From Pseudomonas svalbardensis (lineage in GTDB: Bacteria; Pseudomonadota; Gammaproteobacteria; Pseudomonadales; Pseudomonadaceae): DNA of 64,000 nt. The notes under the pieces were generated by a model, which did no database searches, was not told where the DNA came from, and saw nothing but the letters and a program-made list of their open reading frames with translations. Where the stretch lies: contig NZ_CP125619.1 of assembly GCF_030053115.1 (NCBI RefSeq), forward strand, positions 1,613,001 to 1,677,000, written 5' to 3'. Of the stretch, positions 55,201-61,370 are shown piece after piece (position 1 is the stretch's first letter; each line of letters starts with the position of its first letter). Position numbers and translations under genes: made by a program.

Positions 55201-55561
55201 ACCTCGTCCTTGGCGAGATATGACACCTCATTGGCTGTCCAGCAGCGTCTGTCAGTGGATACCGTTTAAGGAAGGTCAGGGCTTACGCTTGAGCGGCCCC
55301 TTCAAAGAGCTGGAAAACGTATTGAGGACAAAACCCAGCACTGTTTCGCTACGTTTACGATATCGCACGCCATTGACCGCGATACTCGGCGCCCGCACTT
55401 TTATCGGCGGCGAGCGAGGGCTTGCCTTTACCCTGAATGACACCACTGGCGTGATAGAACTGCGGGCCGACCCGACGCCCCAACTGGATCGTGTGCCCAA
55501 TTACCCGCTCGGTGAGGACCACCCCGGCGCTATGTACCTGCAACCCAAGGACAAACGATGA
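52289..55561 (+). CDS. VasX-like T6SS pore-forming toxin
   Basis: The 1090-residue protein has a VasX-type N-terminal region (LFVVPVRYALAEE, LRGGFVYLWQDKGPLKRF, about residues 41-95). A long central helical part follows, then C-terminal hydrophobic segments near residues 675-695, 714-730, 751-770 and 800-857. VasX-family effectors insert into the inner membrane and depolarise rivals. It sits after VgrG and its adaptor and directly before a membrane protein that is the likely immunity factor. Residues about 650-745 use strikingly G-ending codons, unlike either side, which hints at a recombined segment. The activity is inferred from family and topology. Confidence 0.83.
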   Translation: MSAEKLAMIDRAAQAERAAKAQPHVDINSPMAPCPASQSELFVVPVRYALAEEKADSPCCIPGVTTQSHPMAARRLRGGFVYLWQDKGPLKRFAVSPSGLLKEQALDADATPVLDGTLTGLALEKIHDAWMLYSEFPLNPEHCQLLSDSSVKRRAHMRHVALRTVANELQAEHCPPLEKAVEVMAELLPNTFARSMKVDQSRGAEDTDALGATLLSDPTPFNNKAYTDAMRRARERKKTIAQHPEASDQPPGEWSAEPWDGQGTQDWLDSAKAEAKGLYSFFACLDDDLGVLRDINHEQEWVEARHEKWLGDNNLRLSIGGFVRSLITEDGAELAGSISYRYKAREITLTPEQGQVMLDTQHRLDEELKAETQARQYGGQPTHAEAAARDARIAAIVAPVRAFIPADLYNEVEFVVREYRVEKNANLNNHHFSAKVGEYIDLEAMNTWFAQTAATHYQQIEQRHTALFADRGMYLNRSVSGTWFVDYSDLETRHWLTELATGCLTAQCLRAQGAEQYADYVRAADDGALKQLFNAWTPSIDAAVNNTSRLGELMAALASDNISATHQVLAPLSAAVLEDIAAMARDASSQWSVLVNRLAAALLLLKGDGAFSRSWMGVFVAARLGSDTRLQFVTEAGRQVWKLLGQQAEALGDWATATGKAIGAGRVGRIVNSPVVANSGGVVPLAALLLNVLNAHNYLREAGVLEGMDSRRVNDAASATLYAAAALVAVVDSQVRKGIGKDRFFIRSSAAPTLTLFGGVIGGFSFAAAVNEYRSLQTQLERAHTHIDPWLEMRQNVVAGQVGAFGAQALLGMAQTGRALAGLVEVEVAILRYTLYMGPLNWIIAVLGVLYLTAWFFERTPLQNFLSFCCWSKSRAIDLEPISPKAQQDELDRLYLILYTPRVSMQSSSESTADHGPSGLAFVSSINALTIDLPGAEPGSVYLELSMVGDPEDTQGYRHLIKNSPTSNFKPPRPWRDMTPHWLSSSVCQWIPFKEGQGLRLSGPFKELENVLRTKPSTVSLRLRYRTPLTAILGARTFIGGERGLAFTLNDTTGVIELRADPTPQLDRVPNYPLGEDHPGAMYLQPKDKR

Positions 55562-56499
55562 GCACGCCACCGGCAGGCACCACGAAAAAACGGACGTTTT
55601 CGCGCAATGACTATCTGGCGCCGTTGCCCATCCCCACGGGTAGAAAACCCTCAGATGTGCTCAACACCATCTGGCGCAAGAACGAGGTATTTCTCGATAT
55701 TGGTAGCTACAGCATTGGTTCTGCGGTGATGGTTCTGTGGCCGATGGTATTGCTGTTTGCGCTTTTGAACTACATCACTCCCGATCCTCTGATATGGGGC
55801 GGAGGGCTAATCATCGTGGGCATCCCTATTTCGCTTGTGGTCTATGGCCTATTCCGCGAAGTGCCCTTTCCCGTGCGCTTCAACCGCCAACGCCGAGAAG
55901 TCTGTGTCCCCCGTGGTGATGGTGAGTACTGGATCGTCCCATGGGAAAGCGTGACAGCCGCCGCCACCCAGCACTCGTCAGTCAGTCAGGCTGGTAAAGC
56001 CACGATGGGTTTACTGATCATTGGTTTTGAAAACCCAGACCCGCTAGCAAAGGACGACAACAAGAATTTCTCCCTAGGCTTCAACTGTGGGGGCGGGACC
56101 ACGGCCATGGCCTTGTGGGAGTGCATGCGCAGTTACATGGAGATTGGTCCGGAGGCTGTTGAGGATCAGACGGCACGTTTCGACAGGACTAAAGGGATAT
56201 GGGCGACCTATCTGGACGATCTTGTAAGAGCCGCAAAATTGAGAGGCTGGCCTTTAACCATCTTGTGGGAAGGTTTCTGCGGGATTTTCATTTTCAACAC
56301 GCTGCTGATAGACGTGCTTGAACGCTGGAAACTGAATCCGCCACCCGATTTGCCCTATCCCGACATCATCGAGTGGTCAAAACCCTTGCCTCCCGAGCAG
56401 TGGGTTAAACGCTCCCCGGAACTTGAAGCAGCCATAGTCAAGCGCAACGCTGAACTGGCCGCGCAGGCGGAACAAGCGTTGCTTATGGAGCAGTCTTAG
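55558..56499 (+). CDS. DUF6708-like membrane protein, likely immunity factor
   Basis: The 313-residue protein has two adjacent spans (about residues 52-72 and 78-98) followed by a soluble domain and another hydrophobic stretch near 240-258. Its sequence resembles DUF6708 proteins found next to T6SS toxins. The ATG overlaps the toxin stop (ATGA), and inner-membrane location is where a pore-forming toxin would have to be neutralised. The immunity role is inferred from this. Confidence 0.72.
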   Translation: MSTPPAGTTKKRTFSRNDYLAPLPIPTGRKPSDVLNTIWRKNEVFLDIGSYSIGSAVMVLWPMVLLFALLNYITPDPLIWGGGLIIVGIPISLVVYGLFREVPFPVRFNRQRREVCVPRGDGEYWIVPWESVTAAATQHSSVSQAGKATMGLLIIGFENPDPLAKDDNKNFSLGFNCGGGTTAMALWECMRSYMEIGPEAVEDQTARFDRTKGIWATYLDDLVRAAKLRGWPLTILWEGFCGIFIFNTLLIDVLERWKLNPPPDLPYPDIIEWSKPLPPEQWVKRSPELEAAIVKRNAELAAQAEQALLMEQS

Positions 56500-56507
56500 A
56501 AACTGTG

Positions 56508-57464
56508 ATGTCTCAAATTCCCTCACTACCCATCCCCGGACACGGCGAACTACCGGACTACGACGTATGCCTCCCGGCGCACCTGCGCCCCGACGCCGAT
56601 CGTTTAATCCGTTATCTGCACGAATTGCCGTATCGGCGAGTGAAGTACTGCCCCTGGTGTGGCAATACCAACGTGACCCTCCATAACAATCGCGGCCGAC
56701 AACGGCTCCCGCGTTACTACTGCGGTTCCTGTCGCAAGAGCTGCAATAGTTTGAGCGATTCACCCTTTGCGAACATGCATCGGATGGAATTGTGGTCAAC
56801 GTTTGCGGTGTACCTGCTGGCCGGTTGGTCCAGCGTTCAGATAGCGTCTCGCTTGGAAGTGACTCCAAAGGTCTACTTCAACTGGGGGCAGGCGGTCGGG
56901 GAGGTGATGGCTGAGGAGTGTCCGGAGTTGCATCAGTGGTGGACGACACGCCATTACCGGGAAAACCTGCAACCACCCGAGCACATCGCGGAGCAACAGC
57001 AAGCGGTCGTCACCTGGATCGAGACGACGCTCAATGCACAGCACGCGACATGCCACAGGTGTGGGGGAGCGCGGACCTATCGAATTAAAGGCATACGCCC
57101 GAAATTCAAGTGCGATACCTGCGTGACCTGCTTCTCCATTCTGTCCGGGACACCGCTGGTCGGGATGATTCGACCCGAGCTCTGGGTCGATTTCGTGAAA
57201 GGGGTGATGGATGGCCAGAGCATCCAGGACCTTAAACGACGCTCAGGGTTGGGCATCGGCGGCAGTACACGCTGGCGTGAGCAGTTTTTGTTGTTGATCG
57301 AAGCGTTGGGGCACCCTGAACTGTTGGGATGGATCACCTGGATGCGCAGTCGTCGGCACAATGAAGTGGCCAGCTTTGTGCGCCAGGGTGGTTATCTGGA
57401 CAATGCGACACGCTCCGTCTATCCGCAAGGGACGCGAAAGGGCAGGTTTGTTTCGCAAAAATAG
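56508..57464 (+). CDS. DUF746 protein with two zinc ribbons
   Basis: The 318-residue protein has two copies of a zinc ribbon plus helical unit: CPWCGN...CGSCRKSC (about residues 46-75) with LAGWSSVQIASRLEV (about 105-119), and CHRCGG...CDTCVTC (about 182-207) with MDGQSIQDLKRRSGL. Each ribbon-plus-HTH resembles the N-terminal part of IS1595/ISXO2-type transposases, but no DDE catalytic domain is present. It follows the immunity gene by 8 bases. It could bind DNA or RNA. ATG at 56508 is preferred over GTG at 56505; the RBS is weak. Confidence 0.72.
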   Translation: MSQIPSLPIPGHGELPDYDVCLPAHLRPDADRLIRYLHELPYRRVKYCPWCGNTNVTLHNNRGRQRLPRYYCGSCRKSCNSLSDSPFANMHRMELWSTFAVYLLAGWSSVQIASRLEVTPKVYFNWGQAVGEVMAEECPELHQWWTTRHYRENLQPPEHIAEQQQAVVTWIETTLNAQHATCHRCGGARTYRIKGIRPKFKCDTCVTCFSILSGTPLVGMIRPELWVDFVKGVMDGQSIQDLKRRSGLGIGGSTRWREQFLLLIEALGHPELLGWITWMRSRRHNEVASFVRQGGYLDNATRSVYPQGTRKGRFVSQK

Positions 57465-57532
57465 GCGCTACGAAAGCAGCGATTTTTTGATGTTTTGCAT
57501 GTCCGTAATACGTGTAGGACGGCTCCCATAGT

Positions 57533-57554
57533 GGCGAGGGAGCTTGCTCCCGCC
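57533..57554. repeat. REP-like hairpin, GGCGAGGGAGC class
   Basis: GGCGAGGGAGC (57533-57543) pairs with GCTCCCGCC (57546-57554) with one bulged A. A single copy in this window. Confidence 0.55.
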
Positions 57555-57598
57555 GGGTGGCGACGCAGCCCCAAACCCTGCCACGCTTTCCTACTCCC

Positions 57599-57731
57599 TG
57601 TAGCCGCTGGCGAAGCCTGCGTTCGGCTGCACAGCAGCCGTAAATCCAGTGTGCAGGGTTCATCTGACACACCGCGACTTCTGATTTTGCGACTGCTACG
57701 CAGCCGAACGCAGGCTTCGCCAGCTGCTACA
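57599..57731. repeat. Long inverted repeat pair of the TGTAGC... CAGGCTTCGCCAG class
   Basis: The left arm (57599-57630) and right arm (57700-57731) are reverse complements over 32 bases with a single mismatch, and are separated by 69 bases. The core CAGGCTTCGCCAG also occurs at 36601. Confidence 0.8.
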
Positions 57732-57907
57732 AAAAACGAGCAACCGTCCTACATCCCCGGTTGCAGCCGCCAAAGTCGACGCTTATAGTTCGCCCCGTTG
57801 CCGGCAACAGTCGGCGATAGGGTTTCGCAGCCCTACAACACAGGCAGCAACCAGCACCATAATAAGCAACGACGGTCGCATCAGCGCCCGGAATCCGTTC
57901 TTTCTAT

Positions 57908-58022
57908 GGTGGCTGTGTGTGGGAGACCTCCGGGTCTGCCGGGCTCCTGTGCCTCGGTCTGCGAACCCGCACACAGCTACCACCCATTCGTTTCGCAGCG
58001 AACGGTAGTAGCTCTTCTTTTA
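57908..58022 (+). promoter_or_regulatory. Structured leader with mutually exclusive stems before the DUF6124 gene
   Basis: GGTGGCTGTGTGTGGG (57908-57923) can pair with CCCGCACACAGCTACCACC (57966-57984) through at least 12 pairs. AGCTACCACCCATTCG (57975-57990) can instead pair with CGAACGGTAGTAGCT (57999-58013), followed by CTTCTTTTA, which looks like a terminator. Both stems need the AGCTACCACC segment, so only one can form at a time. Similar text before related genes elsewhere is my recollection, not verified. Confidence 0.6.
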
Positions 58023-58041
58023 TGTACAGGAAGATTTACTT

Positions 58042-58329
58042 ATGCCAATGAATAACCCGCCACGCCGCTTCACCCCCATGTCCCAATTCGCAACCGACTA
58101 CCCCGTCCTGCTCATCGACAGCGACGCCCCGCTACGCGAACTCCACAATTGCGTCAGCGAACGCCTCAACGCCGTCCTCAAATATCTGAATCTCATGGCC
58201 TGCACCAGCCTGCCGGACTACGCCGAGAACGACATCAACACCGTCACCAACATCGCCCGGATCATGATCCAGGATGTGAACGATGTGTTTCGGGTGATTG
58301 AGCAGCGCGGGTTTGATACGCCCAAGTAA
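58042..58329 (+). CDS. DUF6124/DUF3077-type small protein
   Basis: The 95-residue protein has no signal or membrane span. It has the alpha-helical pattern of the pseudomonad DUF3077/DUF6124 family, with VLLIDSDAPLRELHNCVSER (about residues 22-41) and INTVTNIARIM. Function is unknown. AGGAAG lies 8 bases before ATG and a strong hairpin terminator follows at 58353. Confidence 0.7.
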   Translation: MPMNNPPRRFTPMSQFATDYPVLLIDSDAPLRELHNCVSERLNAVLKYLNLMACTSLPDYAENDINTVTNIARIMIQDVNDVFRVIEQRGFDTPK

Positions 58330-58352
58330 CAGTGATTGATTTTTAGGCAATA

Positions 58353-58376
58353 AAAACCCGCATTTCTGCGGGTTTT
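58353..58376 (+). terminator. Rho-independent terminator after the DUF6124 gene
   Basis: AAAACCCGC (58353-58361) and GCGGGTTTT (58368-58376) form a perfect 9-bp stem with a 6-base loop and T-rich tail; it also works for the convergent EamA gene. Confidence 0.8.
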
Positions 58377-58426
58377 CTATTTGGCCAGCACATGCTCGCG
58401 ATGACATTATCCGCAGCACTGCACCA

Positions 58427-59335
58427 CTACCGGGCAGCTACTTCTAATGGCTTCACCACCGCCGTCTTCAACACCAACCACAACGCCGCCGCAATCAACA
58501 CCCCGCCATAGATGTGCGCCATCGACAACGGCTCATCCAGCAACAACGCCCCCCACAACACCCCGAACGGCGGAATCAGAAAGGTCGTGGTCATCGACTT
58601 CACCGGCCCGACCGAACTGAGCAACCGGAAGTAAATAATGTACGCAAGCGCCGTACACACCAGTCCCAAACCCAGCAGCGACAACCAGACACTCCAGCCG
58701 CCCCAGCTCTCCGGTGGCTGGCTGATCACGCTGTAACCGAACAGCGGCAGCAAAAACAACGTCGCGCCGAGCATGCTGCCCACCGCCGATAGACGACTGT
58801 CGAGACCACCGGCCTGATCAAGCCAGCGGCGCGCGAGGAACCCGGCGAAACCGTAGCAGGTCGTGGCGAGCAGGCAGGCGAGGGCGCCCATCAGCAGTTC
58901 CATGTCGAACGCCACCGGACCGGCTCGGGTCAGGATGCCCACGCCCAACAGCCCGAGGAACACACCGCCAAGTTTGGCGGCGGTAAGCCTTTCATGGAAG
59001 AACAGACCGCCGATCAGCACGCCCATCAATGGCGTGGTGGCGTTGAAAATCGCCGAATAGCCGGCCGGCAGCACTTGCGCGGCCACCGAATAGAGGGTCG
59101 CCGGAATCCCGGAGTTGATCACCCCTAGCAGCATCACGGTTTTGAGTTTGCCTTTGAAATCCCAACTGATGCGCATCAGCCCGAGAATCACCAACAGACC
59201 GACCGCGGCAATCGACACGCGGAAAAAAGCAGTGGGGATTGTGCCAATCACCGGGGCGATGATGCGCATGAACAGAAAGCTCGCGCCCCAAATGGCGGCA
59301 AGCGACAACAAACGCAGAGTATCGACGGGGTTCAC
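58427..59335 (-). CDS. DMT-superfamily transporter (EamA domains)
   Basis: The 302-residue protein has about ten spans in two EamA repeats and begins MNPVDTLRLLSLAAIWG with an initiating GTG at 59335. AAGGAAGG lies upstream of it; the longer frame to 59494 has an implausible Cys/Arg-rich N-terminus. Substrate not predictable. It is divergent from aceK. Confidence 0.83.
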   Translation of the reverse strand: MNPVDTLRLLSLAAIWGASFLFMRIIAPVIGTIPTAFFRVSIAAVGLLVILGLMRISWDFKGKLKTVMLLGVINSGIPATLYSVAAQVLPAGYSAIFNATTPLMGVLIGGLFFHERLTAAKLGGVFLGLLGVGILTRAGPVAFDMELLMGALACLLATTCYGFAGFLARRWLDQAGGLDSRLSAVGSMLGATLFLLPLFGYSVISQPPESWGGWSVWLSLLGLGLVCTALAYIIYFRLLSSVGPVKSMTTTFLIPPFGVLWGALLLDEPLSMAHIYGGVLIAAALWLVLKTAVVKPLEVAAR

Positions 59336-59465
59336 AGCGCTTTCCTTCCTTGATTGGCGCGCAAGTGTCGCGCCAGTCAGGACGCAAGGCAATGGTTGCG
59401 TTGCGTAACAAAGGGCCACTAAGCTCAGGCCCCAACGATAAGAATCAGCCGCCGAGGTTTTACCT

Positions 59466-61184
59466 ATGCCGCAGCAATGGCCAGCCGCCGACATCGCCCG
59501 AATGATCCTCGATGGCTTTGACGATTATCGCGAGCATTTCCGCCAGATCACCGACGGCGCCCGGGCCCGCTTCGAGCAGGCCAAGTGGCAGGAGACGCAA
59601 TCGGCGTCGGCCGCGCGGATCAATCTCTACGAAGAAAAAGTCAGCGAAACGGTGGGGCGGCTACACATCGCTTTCGACGACGACACGCTGGATGTCAGCT
59701 GCTGGCCGCTGGTCAAAAGCGCTTACATCACGCTCATCGACCTGCGCTTCGACGATGAACTGTCCGAAACCTGGTACAACTCGATCTTCTGCGGGCTGTT
59801 CAGCCACGACCTGATCAGCGACGGCTGCATGTTCATCCACACCACCCGGCCGAGCCTGCGCCGGGCCCGCGCCGCACAAACCCGCACGTACAAGCCCCAG
59901 GGCCAGTTGTCCGGGATGCTGGCGAGCATTTTTGCCGACTACCGCTTCAGCGAGGATTACGCCAACCTGGCGGGCGACCTGTCTCGACTCGAAGGGCAAT
60001 TGCGCGAGAACCTGCCGGACTGGGTCTGCAAGGATCCGGAGTTGAGCGTCGAACTGTTTTCCTCGGTGCTTTACCGCAACAAAGGCGCGTACCTGGTCGG
60101 GCGCATCTACACCCAGGACGAACAATGGCCGCTGGTGATTCCGCTGCTGCACCGCGAAGGTCGCGGGATTCAGATCGATGCGCTGATCACCGATGAAGCG
60201 GACGTGTCGATCATCTTCTCGTTCACCCGTTCGTATTTCATGGTCGACGTGCCGGTGCCGGCGGAGTTCATCGGTTTCCTCAAGCGCATTCTGCCGGGCA
60301 AGCACATCGCCGAGCTGTATACCTCGATCGGTTTCTACAAACACGGAAAATCCGAGTTCTACCGGGCGCTGATCAATCACCTGGCCAACACCGACGACCA
60401 GTTCATCATGGCCCCGGGCGTGCGTGGCATGGTGATGAGCGTGTTTACCCTGCCGGGCTTCAACACCGTATTCAAAATCATCAAGGATCGCTTCTCGCCG
60501 TCAAAGAACGTCGACCGCGCCACGGTGATCGAGAAGTACCGTTTGGTGAAAAGTGTCGACCGGGTGGGGCGTCTGGCCGACACCCAGGAATTCGCCGACT
60601 TCCGTTTCCCGTTGAGCAAGTTCGACCCGGCCTGTCTGGAAGAATTGCTCGAAGTGGCAGCATCCACCGTGTCGGTAGAGGGCGACACCGTGCTGATCCG
60701 CCACTGCTGGACCGAACGGCGGATGACGCCGTTGAACCTGTATCTGGAGAACGCCAACGACGCTCAGGTCCGCGAGGCACTGGAGGATTACGGCCTGGCG
60801 ATCAAGCAACTGGCGGCGGCGAACATCTTCCCCGGCGACATGCTGCTGAAGAACTTCGGCGTTACCCGTCACGGGCGGGTGGTGTTTTATGACTATGACG
60901 AGATCTGCTTCTTGACCGAGGCCAACTTCCGGCACATCCCGCTACCGCGCACGCCGGAAGACGAGATGGCGTCGGAGCCTTGGTATTCGATCGGGCCGCT
61001 GGATGTGTTTCCTGAAGAGTTTCCGCCGTTTTTGTTTGCTGATTCGGGGCAAAGGAAGTTGTTTGATCAGTTGCATGGTGAGTTGTACAACGCCGATTAC
61101 TGGAAAAGCCTTCAGGAAGCCATTCGCGCCGGGAAGGTGATTGATGTGTTCCCGTATCGGCGCAAGGGGTTGGATAACGAGTAG
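59466..61184 (+). CDS. aceK: Isocitrate dehydrogenase kinase/phosphatase
   Basis: The 572-residue protein matches AceK across its length. It has the regulatory N-terminal helical domain and the kinase domain with [18 protein letters not shown] (about residues 314-331), the Lys in [10 protein letters not shown] (about 336) and the metal-binding FYDYDE (about 474). It phosphorylates and inactivates, or reactivates, isocitrate dehydrogenase, directing carbon through the glyoxylate shunt. It is not in an aceBAK operon, as usual in pseudomonads. Confidence 0.93.
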   Translation: MPQQWPAADIARMILDGFDDYREHFRQITDGARARFEQAKWQETQSASAARINLYEEKVSETVGRLHIAFDDDTLDVSCWPLVKSAYITLIDLRFDDELSETWYNSIFCGLFSHDLISDGCMFIHTTRPSLRRARAAQTRTYKPQGQLSGMLASIFADYRFSEDYANLAGDLSRLEGQLRENLPDWVCKDPELSVELFSSVLYRNKGAYLVGRIYTQDEQWPLVIPLLHREGRGIQIDALITDEADVSIIFSFTRSYFMVDVPVPAEFIGFLKRILPGKHIAELYTSIGFYKHGKSEFYRALINHLANTDDQFIMAPGVRGMVMSVFTLPGFNTVFKIIKDRFSPSKNVDRATVIEKYRLVKSVDRVGRLADTQEFADFRFPLSKFDPACLEELLEVAASTVSVEGDTVLIRHCWTERRMTPLNLYLENANDAQVREALEDYGLAIKQLAAANIFPGDMLLKNFGVTRHGRVVFYDYDEICFLTEANFRHIPLPRTPEDEMASEPWYSIGPLDVFPEEFPPFLFADSGQRKLFDQLHGELYNADYWKSLQEAIRAGKVIDVFPYRRKGLDNE

Positions 61185-61207
61185 TTCTCTGCGATTGCTG
61201 CGCAATC

Positions 61208-61302
61208 GATCGCGAGCAGGCTCGCTCCCACCTTTGACCGTGGTGCCCCCGATTTTGTGGTCGCTATAGATCCAATGTGGGAGCGAGCCTGCTCGCGATC
61301 GG
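61208..61302. repeat. REP pair (inverted)
   Basis: GATCGCGAGCAGGCTCGCTC and GTGGGAGCGAGCCTGCTCGC lie inverted with a spacer of about 45 bases between aceK and hrpA. Confidence 0.85.
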
Positions 61303-61370
61303 CCGCGCAGCGGTCGTAAAATCTGCGACAATCCGCCCCCTGCGCCACTAGACGACTTATTGCGTACCTG

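Larger units (their letters stand above)
57465..58041. other. Repeat-rich gap with structured leader, no protein gene
   Basis: This 577-base gap holds a REP-like hairpin (57533-57554), an inverted repeat of 32 bases with one mismatch (57599-57630 and 57700-57731), and the leader of the DUF6124 gene (57908-58022). No frame has a convincing start. Confidence 0.65.
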
